Shown piece after piece: positions 8,461 through 17,445 of a stretch of DNA of 64,000 nt; the stretch's first letter is position 1; the number at the start of each line of letters is the position of its first letter. Source of the DNA: an uncultured Flavobacteriales bacterium (GTDB lineage Bacteria > Bacteroidota > Bacteroidia > Flavobacteriales_G > Salibacteraceae); NCBI GenBank assembly GCA_905479105.1, contig CAJQLE010000004.1:124001-188000 (forward strand), written 5' to 3'. Below the pieces are notes generated by a model. That model made no database searches. It saw only the letters and a program-made list of their open reading frames with translations, and was not told the DNA's origin. A program made the translations under genes and the position numbers.

Positions 8461-8802
8461 TTATGCTTTGCGCACAAACTCAGATTTTAATCCCATAGAG
8501 CCAAATCCATCGATCTTGCAAGCAATGTTATGATCGCCCTCAGTCAATCGGATATTTTTCACTTTAGTGCCAGCCTTCACTGGTTGTGGCATACCTTTTA
8601 CTGGAAGGTTTTTAAGAACTATAACACTGTCGCCATCAGTTAGTGGAGTTCCGTTTGCATCCGCAATAACCGCTTCAGCAGGTTCTTGTGTCGTATCGTC
8701 AGGATTCCATTCGTGACCGCACTCGGGACACATCAATAGTTCTCCGCCTGTCGAATAAGCAAATTCTGAACTGCAATTTGGACAAGGATTATTTTCAAAC
8801 AT
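8461..8802 (-). CDS. yjdM: PhnA/YjdM zinc-ribbon protein
   Basis: The N-terminal zinc ribbon has CPNC and CPECGHEW, and a C-terminal SH3-like domain contains [15 protein letters not shown] and ends [16 protein letters not shown], as in the PhnA/YjdM family. Despite the old name it is not needed for phosphonate breakdown; its role is unclear. The start is placed at the ATG at 8802, because the upstream TTG at 8829 falls inside a perfect TATATTTG -7 box. The resulting 113 residues match the roughly 111 of E. coli YjdM. Confidence 0.88.
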   Translation of the reverse strand: MFENNPCPNCSSEFAYSTGGELLMCPECGHEWNPDDTTQEPAEAVIADANGTPLTDGDSVIVLKNLPVKGMPQPVKAGTKVKNIRLTEGDHNIACKIDGFGSMGLKSEFVRKA

Positions 8803-8826
8803 AAATGGTAATTGATCAAGTTTTTC

Positions 8827-8834
8827 CAAATATA
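8827..8834 (-). promoter_or_regulatory. -7 promoter box TATATTTG of yjdM
   Basis: Exact TAnnTTTG match on the minus strand, with a TTG 14 bases upstream of it. A start site a few bases downstream gives a leader of about 20 bases to the ATG at 8802 and rules out the TTG at 8829 as start. Confidence 0.5.
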
Positions 8835-8870
8835 ACCATGCCTTTTTTCAAGAAGAGTTCATTTCTTAGT

Positions 8871-9827
8871 TTATAGCCACCACCAGTCTATGCCCATTTT
8901 AAGGTGAAGCTCCTCCATTAAGCTCTGAATTTTCGCTCTCTCATTTGCTTCTGGGAAAACAGCAATTAAAACCTGAGGAGAGCCAAGTGCCTTGAGTTTA
9001 GAAATATTTTCCAATTGAATATGATCAAAGGCTGAACCGTGAGATTCAATGCAGTCGATAGTCAGTTTCGATTTTTGATTGTTACCCATTACCGCAAGAG
9101 GACGATTATTATCTCTCGTGATTTTGAAAAACTGGTTGATTTTCAGTTTGAAAAAAGCTTCTTGCTGATAATCTTTGGAGTTTCGTGATGTTCTTTCAAT
9201 GTGTTCTCTCCAAAGATGGGTGATCGCATCGGCCCCAAGAATAGAAATCCCACGATTATACCAATGGAACGCGAGCGCATAGTCTTCTGGATAAACGTTT
9301 TCCTCAAACTCTACGTTATTGCGGTGAGTCAACCAATTGGCGCTGGATATGACGCATTCACGATACATCCAATCCCAATAATCATTCCTATCAATGCGTT
9401 TATTCAGCCATGTTTCATAATTCTTGTATCCATCTGAGACGGGTTGATCTGAAAAGTACTTGACCTTTCCAGAGGCTACGGCATTTTTATTCCAACTCAA
9501 TGCTGAGATCAATGTTTCTAACTTGTTGGCAGGCATGATGTCATCCGCATCCATTCTTGTGATCCATTCACCAGAAGAAAGTTGCAATGCCATGTTTAAT
9601 GCATCAATTATCCCATTGCCATTATTGTTATAGTGTTTAATGCGGCCATCCTTTTTTGAATACTCTTCAAGTATTTCTGTTGTGTGATCTGCGGAATGGT
9701 CATTAACGACAATTAATTCCCATGAATCATAAGATTGTTTGATAACTGATTCAAGGCATTCTTCAATCCACGATGAAGCATTTTTTGCAGGCATTATTAT
9801 AGACACCAATTCTGATCGATTATTCAT
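8871..9827 (-). CDS. Family 2 glycosyltransferase
   Basis: A GT-A fold transferase. SIIMPAKNASSWIEECLESV opens the domain, IVVNDHSADHTTEIL is the nucleotide-binding strand, and RMDADD contains the DxD metal motif. The GT2 domain covers about residues 1-220. The last 80 residues form an additional alpha/beta piece ending GIDWWWL, which I do not recognise. The sugar and acceptor are unknown. It is transcribed away from the oxygenase/epimerase/glycosyltransferase genes next to it and may belong to the same glycan pathway. Confidence 0.85.
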   Translation of the reverse strand: MNNRSELVSIIMPAKNASSWIEECLESVIKQSYDSWELIVVNDHSADHTTEILEEYSKKDGRIKHYNNNGNGIIDALNMALQLSSGEWITRMDADDIMPANKLETLISALSWNKNAVASGKVKYFSDQPVSDGYKNYETWLNKRIDRNDYWDWMYRECVISSANWLTHRNNVEFEENVYPEDYALAFHWYNRGISILGADAITHLWREHIERTSRNSKDYQQEAFFKLKINQFFKITRDNNRPLAVMGNNQKSKLTIDCIESHGSAFDHIQLENISKLKALGSPQVLIAVFPEANERAKIQSLMEELHLKMGIDWWWL

Positions 9828-9901
9828 TGCTCGAAAGATTGATTATGTCCATAGTTAGTTGGGTCGATTAAAGGTTCACCTTGCATTCAAAAATAAGCTG
9901 A

Positions 9902-10513
9902 TTGATAAATCCAATATTCGGGAAAATTGCCGAGCAAATTCTCTCTCAGTCAATTGCGATTAAAGATGATGTTCTTTATTCATTTGTGCTTGATGCATTG
10001 GCTCAAGAGGCGCTCACTGAATATCGTCAAGGAGAATTCAAAGATGCTAAGTTTGGAAAAGGAATTGCAAAGCAGCGTATATCTGAAGTAAGGGGTGATA
10101 AAGTGTTCTGGCTCAATAAGGTTGATGCCTCAGCTCGCCTTAAAACATATTGGAATTGGGTAGAAGGTTTACAAGACTATCTGTCTGAATATTTCAGAAT
10201 ATACCTTGAGCGTACCGAGTTACATTTTGCAGTCTATCCAATAGGTGCGTTTTATTCGCCACATGTGGATCAATTTAGAGATCAAGGAAACAGAGTCTTT
10301 TCCCTCATTCTTTATTTGAATAAAGATTGGAAACCTGCTGATGGAGGTCAATTGAGGGTTTATAATGACGATGGCACCTTTTATGATATTCAACCTATCC
10401 ATGGTAGGGTGGTTTGTTTTAGAAGTGATCAAATTCTACATGAAGTTTTAGAGGCGAATAAGCCTAGAATCAGTCTTACTGGCTGGATGAGAAGGGATGC
10501 TTTTACGCTTTGA
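9902..10513 (+). CDS. 2OG-Fe(II) oxygenase, SM-20/prolyl 4-hydroxylase type
   Basis: Uses Fe(II), O2 and 2-oxoglutarate to hydroxylate a substrate. Iron ligands His121 and Asp123 (PHVDQFRD) and His180 (ILHEVL) and the 2OG-binding Arg189 (PRISLTGW) are present; residues 105-200 match the SM-20-like double-stranded beta helix. The frame has no ATG before position 190. A TTG at 9902 directly follows an in-frame stop, so translation must start there or at a later alternative codon such as the GTG near residue 29. The substrate could be a protein or a glycan-pathway component. Confidence 0.85.
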   Translation: MINPIFGKIAEQILSQSIAIKDDVLYSFVLDALAQEALTEYRQGEFKDAKFGKGIAKQRISEVRGDKVFWLNKVDASARLKTYWNWVEGLQDYLSEYFRIYLERTELHFAVYPIGAFYSPHVDQFRDQGNRVFSLILYLNKDWKPADGGQLRVYNDDGTFYDIQPIHGRVVCFRSDQILHEVLEANKPRISLTGWMRRDAFTL

Positions 10514-10578
10514 GTAAGGGTCAATTCACATGTGCTCAATACATTAATGATTTGATTTTACGAATGTTTCAATAAAAC

Positions 10579-10586
10579 TACTTTTG
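10579..10586 (+). promoter_or_regulatory. -7 promoter box TACTTTTG of the epimerase gene
   Basis: Exact TAnnTTTG match 16 bases before the ATG at 10603, with a TTTG 24 bases further upstream. It implies a leader of about 12 bases. Confidence 0.4.
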
Positions 10587-10602
10587 AGGCAAATTCTTAC
10601 AC

Positions 10603-11598
10603 ATGAAGGCATTGGTTGCCGGTGGAGCTGGTTTTATCGGAGCTCACGTAACAAAGCATTTGCTTGACGCGGGATATGAAGTTGTAGTTCTTGATGACCT
10701 TTCCGGAGGGTTTGAAGACAATTTTGATAGTCGCGCTCTTTTTATCGAAGGTTCGGTTGAAGATGAAAAGCTGATTCAAAAGCTCTTTGATGCCCATAAT
10801 ATTGATTACGTATTTCATTTAGCAGCATATGCCGCGGAAGGTTTAAGTCACTTCATTCGAAGGTTTAATTACGGCAACAACCTAATTGGAAGTATTAACT
10901 TAATCAATGAGTCAGTAAAGCATAAAATCAAGTGTTTTGTTTTTACATCATCCATCGCGGTATATGGCGAACAAGAACCTCCAATGAGAGAAAACATGCA
11001 TCCTCAGCCGGAAGATCCTTATGGTGTGGCGAAATATGCTGTCGAGATGGATTTAAAATGTGCGCATGAAATGTTTGGATTGAACTATATCATTTTCAGA
11101 CCGCACAACGTTTACGGTGAGTTTCAAAATATTGGAGACCGATATCGCAATGTCGTTGGCATCTTCATGAATCAATTGATGAAAGGTGAAAACTTAACTG
11201 TTTTCGGGGACGGAAAGCAAACCAGAGCTTTCAGCTATATCGATGATGTGGCTCCCGTTATAGCACAATCTGTCGAGTTTAAAGAGGCTTACAATGAGAT
11301 TTTTAATATTGGAGCCGACCAAGAATATACAGTGGTAGAGTTAGCGCAAGCGGTGATGAATGGAATGAATGATACAGGTGAATTAAAGCATCTTCCGCCT
11401 CGCAATGAAGTTGTTCATGCCTATGCTGATCATTCCAAGGTGAAATCTATTTTTAATGTTAGCGAATACACACCGCTGCAAGAAGGAATTAATAAAATGG
11501 CCTCTTGGGCAAAAGAAGTTGGTTCAAGAGAAAGTTCGCGATTTGAGAATATTGAAATCATGGAGAACTTGCCACCGGCTTGGAGAACGGATAATTAG
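10603..11598 (+). CDS. NAD-dependent sugar-nucleotide epimerase/dehydratase
   Basis: Extended short-chain dehydrogenase. The NAD-binding GGAGFIGAHV is at residues 6-15, DDLSGG follows beta-strand 2, and HLAA and FTSSIAVYG (catalytic Ser/Thr) lead to the YGVAK active-site pair. A C-terminal sugar-nucleotide domain contains FGDGKQTRAFSYIDDV. This order is typical of UDP-glucose 4-epimerase relatives; the exact sugar cannot be fixed. It starts a two-gene unit with the glycosyltransferase three bases downstream. Confidence 0.88.
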   Translation: MKALVAGGAGFIGAHVTKHLLDAGYEVVVLDDLSGGFEDNFDSRALFIEGSVEDEKLIQKLFDAHNIDYVFHLAAYAAEGLSHFIRRFNYGNNLIGSINLINESVKHKIKCFVFTSSIAVYGEQEPPMRENMHPQPEDPYGVAKYAVEMDLKCAHEMFGLNYIIFRPHNVYGEFQNIGDRYRNVVGIFMNQLMKGENLTVFGDGKQTRAFSYIDDVAPVIAQSVEFKEAYNEIFNIGADQEYTVVELAQAVMNGMNDTGELKHLPPRNEVVHAYADHSKVKSIFNVSEYTPLQEGINKMASWAKEVGSRESSRFENIEIMENLPPAWRTDN

Positions 11599-11601
11599 TC
11601 A

Positions 11602-12693
11602 ATGGTGAATCGTAAGATCCTATTTATAGCTCAGCATCGGCTCAATAGATCGCCTTCTCAGCGCTTTCGTTTCGAGCAGTATTTATCTCTTTTCGAAGCC
11701 AATGGATACGATTGTGAACTGTCTTTTCTGATCGATCAAGAGGATGATAAAGTCTTTTATTCAAAAGGTAATATTGATAAAAAGGCGCTCATCGTAGCCA
11801 AAAGCTTTAAGAAAAGACAAAGAGATGCCTCAAAAGCAGATTCGTATGACATCATATTTGTTCAGCGAGAGGCTTTCATGACAGGCACAACCATTTTTGA
11901 AAGGAAATTTGCGAAGAGCAAGGCGAAGCTTGTTTTTGACTTTGACGATAGTATCTGGTTAAGCAATGTTTCCGATGCTAACAAGGCCTTGAATTTTTTA
12001 AAGAATGCCCAGAAAACAGCAAAGATCATTTCTGTATCTGATCATATTATTGCCGGTAATGGTTACCTGGCAAATTATGCCAGAACTTATAATGAGAATG
12101 TTTCAATAATCCCTACAACGATTGATACAGAGCTTTATAAGGCTATTAAGGGAAAGAATGATGCGGAGGTTGTTACGATCGGGTGGAGTGGCAGCATAAC
12201 TACCATTCAGCATTTTAATCATGCAGTTACTGTTTTGAAAAGACTCAAGCAGAAGTACGGAGATCGAATTAGAATTTCCGTTATTGGGGATGGTAATTAT
12301 CGGCATGATGAGCTTGATATTAAAGGCAAGGTATGGAGCGCAGCAACAGAAATTGAAGACCTATGTGATATGGATATTGGCCTTATGCCGCTGCCTGATG
12401 ATGAATGGGCAAAAGGAAAATGCGGGTTGAAAGGCTTACAATACATGGCACTAGAGATACCTACGCTGATGTCACCTGTAGGTGTGAATACAGAGATTAT
12501 TAATTCTGGCGAGAATGGTTACTTACCTCAAAATGAAGATCAATGGTTCGATATGCTTTCAGAGCTTATAGAAAATAAAGACATTCGAGAAAGAGTTGGA
12601 AAGGCAGGTAGGAAGACGGTTGAAGATAAGTTTTCAGTAAAATCAAATGGCGAAAAGTACCTCTCTTTATTCGAGGCTCTAATAGAGTCTTGA
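11602..12693 (+). CDS. GT-B glycosyltransferase
   Basis: The N-terminal half begins with KILFIAQHRLNRSPSQRFR and has a FDFDDSIWL segment. The C-terminal half has GWSGSITTIQHF, the usual start of the nucleotide-sugar domain, and GLKGLQYMALEIP, in the place of the donor-binding motif of family 1/4 transferases. It lies three bases after the epimerase stop, so the two likely act in one glycan pathway. Donor and acceptor are unknown. Its last bases carry the promoter for gcvT. Confidence 0.85.
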   Translation: MVNRKILFIAQHRLNRSPSQRFRFEQYLSLFEANGYDCELSFLIDQEDDKVFYSKGNIDKKALIVAKSFKKRQRDASKADSYDIIFVQREAFMTGTTIFERKFAKSKAKLVFDFDDSIWLSNVSDANKALNFLKNAQKTAKIISVSDHIIAGNGYLANYARTYNENVSIIPTTIDTELYKAIKGKNDAEVVTIGWSGSITTIQHFNHAVTVLKRLKQKYGDRIRISVIGDGNYRHDELDIKGKVWSAATEIEDLCDMDIGLMPLPDDEWAKGKCGLKGLQYMALEIPTLMSPVGVNTEIINSGENGYLPQNEDQWFDMLSELIENKDIRERVGKAGRKTVEDKFSVKSNGEKYLSLFEALIES

Positions 12694-12709
12694 TTCGTCC
12701 ACTTGGTGT

Positions 12710-12717
12710 TACATTTG
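12710..12717 (+). promoter_or_regulatory. -7 promoter box TACATTTG of gcvT
   Basis: Exact TAnnTTTG match just after the glycosyltransferase stop, with a TTG 17 bases upstream. The surrounding TTACATTTGCGC is identical to that before the small lipoprotein at 56415. The leader to the ATG at 12738 would be about 16 bases. Confidence 0.55.
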
Positions 12718-12737
12718 CGCCCGCAACAAATCACATT

Positions 12738-13820
12738 ATGAAGAAAACAGCCCTTTACGACAAGCACATTTCCTTAGGTGCGAAAATGGTTCCATTTGCA
12801 GGATATGACATGCCTGTGCAATATTCTAATTTGGGTGCTGAGCATCTGAATGTTAGAGAAAATGTTGGAGTTTTTGATGTTTCTCACATGGGTGAGTTTT
12901 TCTTAAGTGGTGATGGAGCATTGGATCTCCTTCAGCGCGTTACTTCCAATGATGCATCTAAATTGACACCTGGAAAAGTGCAGTACTCGTGCTTGCCAAA
13001 TAATGATGGCGGCATTGTTGACGACCTTCTTGTGTACTGTCTTGGAGAAAGTGAATACATGTTAGTTGTTAATGCATCGAATATGGAGAAGGATTGGGAT
13101 TGGATTCAGAAATTTAATACTCAAGGCGTAAACATGGTCGATAAGTCCGATGATTACTCGCTGTTGGCTATTCAAGGACCAAAAGCAACAGCTGCCATTG
13201 AGTCTTTGACTGATCTAGACATTGCGTCAATGCCTTATTATACAGTACAAGTTGGCAAATTTGCTGGAGTAGACGATGTGATTGTGGCTACTACGGGATA
13301 CACAGGTTCAGGTGGTTATGAAATCTATTTCAAGAATGATGTAGCAGAAAAAATATGGGATGCTGTTTTTGAAGCAGGAAAAGGACAAAATATAATGGCT
13401 GCTGGACTTGGTGCTAGAGATACATTGCGCATGGAAATGGGCTTTTGTCTTTACGGTAATGACATCAATGATGAGACATCACCTTTAGAAGCCGGATTGG
13501 GTTGGATTACGAAATTTACCAAAGACTTTACCAATTCTGAGGCTTTGAAAGCTGAAAAAGAAGCTGGAATTTCACGCAAATTGGTAGGTTTCGAGGTGTT
13601 GGAAAAAGGTCCTATTCCACGACATGGATATGAGATTCAGAATAAGGAAGGTGAAGTTATTGGAGAGGTGACTAGCGGAACAATGGCACCTTCATTAGGC
13701 AGAGCTATTGCTATGGGATATGTAAATAGACCTTATTTTTCTGAAGGCTCAGAAGTCAATATCATTATTCGAAACAAGGTGCTTCCAGCGCGGGTAGTGA
13801 AGTTTCCATTTTTGAAGTAA
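12738..13820 (+). CDS. gcvT: Glycine cleavage system T protein (aminomethyltransferase)
   Basis: Transfers the methylene group from aminomethyl-lipoyl H protein to tetrahydrofolate, releasing ammonia. The start at 12738 (MKKTALYDKHI) is chosen over upstream in-frame codons because it fits the family N-terminus and lies behind a good -7 box. Seen: GVFDVSHMGE, SNDASKLTPGKVQYS, the ARDTLRMEMG segment that carries the folate-binding acidic residues, and the C-terminal SGTMAPSLGRAIAMGYV. The 360 residues are as expected. The other gcv genes are not next to it. Confidence 0.95.
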   Translation: MKKTALYDKHISLGAKMVPFAGYDMPVQYSNLGAEHLNVRENVGVFDVSHMGEFFLSGDGALDLLQRVTSNDASKLTPGKVQYSCLPNNDGGIVDDLLVYCLGESEYMLVVNASNMEKDWDWIQKFNTQGVNMVDKSDDYSLLAIQGPKATAAIESLTDLDIASMPYYTVQVGKFAGVDDVIVATTGYTGSGGYEIYFKNDVAEKIWDAVFEAGKGQNIMAAGLGARDTLRMEMGFCLYGNDINDETSPLEAGLGWITKFTKDFTNSEALKAEKEAGISRKLVGFEVLEKGPIPRHGYEIQNKEGEVIGEVTSGTMAPSLGRAIAMGYVNRPYFSEGSEVNIIIRNKVLPARVVKFPFLK

Positions 13821-13888
13821 TTACTTTATTTCTTGCTTAATTCTTGATGTCGCGAGTTTCCTTGCGTTTGGATTAGTTATTTTCGATC

Positions 13889-14857
13889 ATGCTCAAAAAG
13901 CTTGTCTTTTCGCTTGTGCTCTTGACTTTTCCAGCATATGTATTTTGTTGGGGATTCTTCGGTCATAGAAGTATTAATCGCATGGCTGTGTATACCTTAC
14001 CCACAGAGTTGATGGTGTTTTATAAGGACAACATTGAATTTGTGACTTCCCATGCAGTAGATCCCGATATGCGCAGGTATGTTGTGAAAGAGGAGGCTGC
14101 TCGACACTATATTGATATCGATCATTATGGAGAGAATCCATTTGATGAAGTTCCGCGCGAGTGGGATGACGCGGTAGAGAAGTTCACAGAAGATACGCTT
14201 CAATCGTATGGTATTGTTCCGTGGTATGTGGAAGTGATGTACCGGAGATTAATTTATGCCTTTCGTAACAAGGACTATGCTTATGCGTTGAAAGTATCCG
14301 CTGACTTAGGTCATTATATTGCTGATGCGCATGTTCCCTTGCATACCACTGAAAACTACAATGGGCAGCTCACAAACCAGAAAGGAATACATGGCTTTTG
14401 GGAATCACGTTTACCTGAACTATATGCTGAGGACTTTGACTTTTTTACCGGGAAGGCGAAGTTTATTGACTCTCCGCTGAATCATATTTGGGATGCAGTA
14501 GAGGCAAGCAGTGGCGCTGTTGATTCGGTGCTTTTATTTGAGCGTGAGCTTACCAAGACTTATCCTTCTGACAAGAAATATGCATTTGATCAAAGAGGAA
14601 ATTCTACCATTAAGACCTATTCACGCGATTTCTCTCTAGAATATCATTTGAGCATGAACGGTATGGTAGAGCGTAGGATGAGGTCTTCGATTATTACCAT
14701 AGGAAGCTTATGGTATTCTGCTTGGGTTGAGGCCGGAAAGCCCGATTTCAAGGCTGGTTTTAATCCTGTTGATTTGGAGAAGTTCGAGGAAGAAAGAAAA
14801 GAGTTAGAGGCTCAACGATCGGTCAATCCAATATTGGGGCGTGAGCATGATGATTAG
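13889..14857 (+). CDS. Secreted zinc phospholipase C/S1-P1 nuclease-like enzyme
   Basis: A signal peptide ends at about residue 20 (FPAYVFC) directly before WGFFGHR, so cleavage would expose Trp as the first residue, which provides backbone zinc ligands in phospholipase C and P1 nuclease. Zinc-ligand motifs continue with HYIDIDHYG, GHYIADAHVPLHTTENY and HGFWES. Bacteroidota proteins of this length are usually named zinc-dependent phospholipase C family. Lipid or nucleic acid as substrate cannot be told. It is likely periplasmic or secreted. The stop overlaps that of the convergent WD40 gene by four bases. Confidence 0.85.
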   Translation: MLKKLVFSLVLLTFPAYVFCWGFFGHRSINRMAVYTLPTELMVFYKDNIEFVTSHAVDPDMRRYVVKEEAARHYIDIDHYGENPFDEVPREWDDAVEKFTEDTLQSYGIVPWYVEVMYRRLIYAFRNKDYAYALKVSADLGHYIADAHVPLHTTENYNGQLTNQKGIHGFWESRLPELYAEDFDFFTGKAKFIDSPLNHIWDAVEASSGAVDSVLLFERELTKTYPSDKKYAFDQRGNSTIKTYSRDFSLEYHLSMNGMVERRMRSSIITIGSLWYSAWVEAGKPDFKAGFNPVDLEKFEEERKELEAQRSVNPILGREHDD

Positions 14858-15753
14858 TTTTGATCGACTTTCCAAATGATAATACTTCTATCATCACTGC
14901 AAGAGGCAAATTGATTGTCGTCAAGCATCAATAAACCATTTACAGAATTGAGGTGACCTCCTTTTTTAGCCCGATCTAGGCGAATTGGGGTCTCATTAAA
15001 CTCTAAATCCCAAAGCTTGATTGTTTTGTCTCTGCTGGCTGTTGCGACCCAACCAGACTCTTGATTAATGATAATGTCGTAGATAGCATAATTATGTGCG
15101 GGTATTTCCTTGATTAAGCTGAATCCTTTATTGCTATCCCAAATTCTGAGAAAAGCGTCTTTTCCTCCGGTTATCAAGTTTCCAGAGGGCAGAAAAGCCA
15201 AACTATTGCACGATTCTTCATGTGCTTCAATCTCAAATATCACTTGATGATTTTTATTTTCTGTGATTATGCATTTACCATCACCACAAGCGAAAGCAGT
15301 TAATGATGCATCTGAGTTTTGAGTAGCTCTTCTTATCTTTTGATTTGAAAGATTTAAGTGCCATAATAAACTCCAGTCTTCTGGATTCCAAACACTCACA
15401 CTTCCATCGGCACAGCAAGCATAAACTCGACTATTTGTATGGTCATTAAATAAATGGAAGATTCCTTTGTCATGGAGCTTTAGGTGCCGCAGCTCTCTTT
15501 TTGTTTCTAAGTCGATAACATGCATTCCTCCATTGCTTGTTCCTATAACAAGCTTGTTATCGAGATTAAGAAGACTGTATACCGTAGATTCTGTTCGAAC
15601 GGCAAATGCATTTGTTTCTGCACGTTCGAGATTCCATTCCGCTACAACGCGATCACCTCCAGCGCTGAAAAGTGCATTAGTAGTTCGACCATGAGCTAAA
15701 GCATAAAGAGCCCCGCTGTGGGCAGTTAATTGATGAAGCTTCTCGGCATTCAT
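14854..15753 (-). CDS. WD40 repeat protein (beta propeller)
   Basis: A cytoplasmic 299-residue protein formed almost entirely of WD40 repeats, probably one seven-bladed propeller. Recognisable repeat ends are VAEWNLE, VSVWNPE, LRIWDSN, IKLWDLE and IIIWKVD; the last two repeats have the GH...D core. No enzyme domain is attached. It starts immediately after the stop of the pterin dehydratase gene, so these and the thioesterase likely form one operon. The binding partner is unknown. Confidence 0.88.
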   Translation of the reverse strand: MNAEKLHQLTAHSGALYALAHGRTTNALFSAGGDRVVAEWNLERAETNAFAVRTESTVYSLLNLDNKLVIGTSNGGMHVIDLETKRELRHLKLHDKGIFHLFNDHTNSRVYACCADGSVSVWNPEDWSLLWHLNLSNQKIRRATQNSDASLTAFACGDGKCIITENKNHQVIFEIEAHEESCNSLAFLPSGNLITGGKDAFLRIWDSNKGFSLIKEIPAHNYAIYDIIINQESGWVATASRDKTIKLWDLEFNETPIRLDRAKKGGHLNSVNGLLMLDDNQFASCSDDRSIIIWKVDQN

Positions 15754-16002
15754 TTAACTGAGCGCATCTATGGCTTCTGCGAGTTTCCGATCTTTTTCAG
15801 TGATGATATTACCTGCTTCATGAGTACTGAGCACAATGGATACACGATTATAAACATTGCTCCAATTTGGATGATGCTGATGCTCTTCAGCCAATTCCGC
15901 CACTTCGGACATAAAGCTCCAAGCTTCTTTGAAATCAAAAAACTCGAAGGTGCATGTTAATGCTGATTTACCATCTCCTAGGTCTTGTTCTGTCCAACTC
16001 AT
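15754..16002 (-). CDS. phhB: Pterin-4a-carbinolamine dehydratase
   Basis: Dehydrates 4a-hydroxytetrahydrobiopterin formed by aromatic amino acid hydroxylases. The active-site motif EEHQHHPNWSNVYNRV is intact, with the three His of the family. At 82 residues it is slightly short at the N-terminus compared with the usual 95-105, but the fold core is complete. It sits between a thioesterase (29 bases upstream) and the WD40 gene (no gap). No aromatic hydroxylase is visible in this window. Confidence 0.9.
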   Translation of the reverse strand: MSWTEQDLGDGKSALTCTFEFFDFKEAWSFMSEVAELAEEHQHHPNWSNVYNRVSIVLSTHEAGNIITEKDRKLAEAIDALS

Positions 16003-16031
16003 AATTTAAATTTTAGGCGAAATTAAAGCGT

Positions 16032-16469
16032 TCATTTTGAGATTTTATCTTTTGATAATACTGCCATCGTTATGCGGCTGATACAAACCATTTTGCCTTC
16101 TTCATCTTTTATTTCGATGCTCCACACTTGAGATGATTTCCCGCGATGAATTGGTCTTGCTGTTCCTATAACTTTTCCTTTTGTGGCAGGCCTTAGGTGA
16201 TTTGCGTTGATTTCCATTCCGACACAGACAAACTTTTCTGGATCAATTGTCAGGTGAGCACCAATGCTACCCAAACTTTCTGCCAAGGATACGGAAGCGC
16301 CACCATGCAGAATTCCGTAAGGTTGAACTGTTCTATGATCAACCGGCATATCACCCTTAATGAAGTCATCTCCAAGTTCAATAATTCGAATGTCTAGGGA
16401 TTCTAAAAGTGTTCCTTTCCTCATTTGATCCGCTTGAGCAGCGTTTACTTCTTTAAACCAAATAGCCAT
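16032..16469 (-). CDS. Hotdog-fold acyl-CoA thioesterase (PaaI/MenI-like)
   Basis: A single hotdog domain. HRTVQPYGILHGGASVSLAES contains the HGG with active-site Glu (AES) typical of 1,4-dihydroxy-2-naphthoyl-CoA and phenylacetyl-CoA thioesterases, then GMEINANHLRPATKGKV and GKSSQVWSIEIKD. The length (145) is right. A role in menaquinone synthesis (MenI) is plausible for Bacteroidota but the neighbours do not prove it. First gene of a probable three-gene operon, divergent from ispE. Confidence 0.85.
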   Translation of the reverse strand: MAIWFKEVNAAQADQMRKGTLLESLDIRIIELGDDFIKGDMPVDHRTVQPYGILHGGASVSLAESLGSIGAHLTIDPEKFVCVGMEINANHLRPATKGKVIGTARPIHRGKSSQVWSIEIKDEEGKMVCISRITMAVLSKDKISK

Positions 16470-16587
16470 AATGTATCAATGATCTTAACTTCAAACTTAG
16501 TCAATGCGCATTGGATGCGTGTCACATAAAGTTTCAAATTAATTTTTCAATGGTGCGTGTATAAAAAGTTGAATCTTCGCAACACGA

Positions 16588-17445
16588 ATGGTAGTGTTTC
16601 CAAACATAAAAATCAACTTAGGCCTCTATATCACAGGCAAAAGACCCGATGGATATCACAATATTGAAAGTATATTTTATCCAGTCCAGTGGAAAGAGAC
16701 TTTAGAAATTACTGATAGGCAAGAAGGATTAGAGGCTTTTCCTCAACTTCAATCATTAACGGAAGTTGGAAAGGTTCGATTTATGAGTTATGGTATTCCA
16801 ATTCCGGGAAATGCAGATTCTAACTTATGCATCAAAGTTTATCAATCATTGGAAGAATGGTTTAACCTTCCATCCATTGATATGCATTTATTGAAGACGC
16901 TTCCGATTGGTGCAGGACTTGGAGGAGGAAGTGCGGATGCTGCTTTTACTTTGAAAGCACTCAAGGATTATTTTCAACTCAGATTGTCAGATGTAGAGGC
17001 AAAAGATTTATTAGCAAAAATTGGAAGTGACTGCCCATTTTTTTGGGAGAATAAGCCAATGTTCGTATACGGCCGAGGAGAGAAGATGCGACCGATAGAT
17101 TTAGATCTTAGTAAGTATTTTGTATTGATTGTCAACCCTAATATTCATATTTCTACGAAAGAAGCCTACTCGGGTGTGAAACCTTCAGCGCCTGCCATCG
17201 ATTTAGAAATGATGCCGAGCATTGGAGTAGAAGGGTGGAAGGATGTTTTAGTAAATGATTTTGAGGCAAGCGTTTTTCCTAAGTATCCTATTATCAAAGA
17301 AATAAAAGAGAGGCTTTATGCTAAAGGAGCTTTATATGCTTCTATGACTGGAAGTGGCTCAACGCTATATGGAATTTTTGAGGAGTCACCAAGCGATTTG
17401 GAGTTTTCTCAATATATAACCTGGAATGGAAAGCTTACTTTTTAA
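16588..17445 (+). CDS. ispE: 4-diphosphocytidyl-2-C-methyl-D-erythritol kinase
   Basis: GHMP kinase of the non-mevalonate isoprenoid pathway, phosphorylating the 2-OH of CDP-methylerythritol. It starts MVVFPNIKINLGLYITGKRPDGYH (family N-terminus, with the Lys and Asn of the substrate site), contains the ATP loop LPIGAGLGGGSADAA and the SDCPFFW segment, and ends with a MTGSGSTLYGIF motif 3. The length is normal. It overlaps the end of the convergent CpeT-like gene by 11 bases. Confidence 0.95.
   Translation: MVVFPNIKINLGLYITGKRPDGYHNIESIFYPVQWKETLEITDRQEGLEAFPQLQSLTEVGKVRFMSYGIPIPGNADSNLCIKVYQSLEEWFNLPSIDMHLLKTLPIGAGLGGGSADAAFTLKALKDYFQLRLSDVEAKDLLAKIGSDCPFFWENKPMFVYGRGEKMRPIDLDLSKYFVLIVNPNIHISTKEAYSGVKPSAPAIDLEMMPSIGVEGWKDVLVNDFEASVFPKYPIIKEIKERLYAKGALYASMTGSGSTLYGIFEESPSDLEFSQYITWNGKLTF

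Noticed and set aside
8803-8829. TTG start at 8829 for yjdM
   Set aside because: The codon lies within an exact TATATTTG promoter box, so it would not be transcribed; the ATG at 8802 fits the family length.
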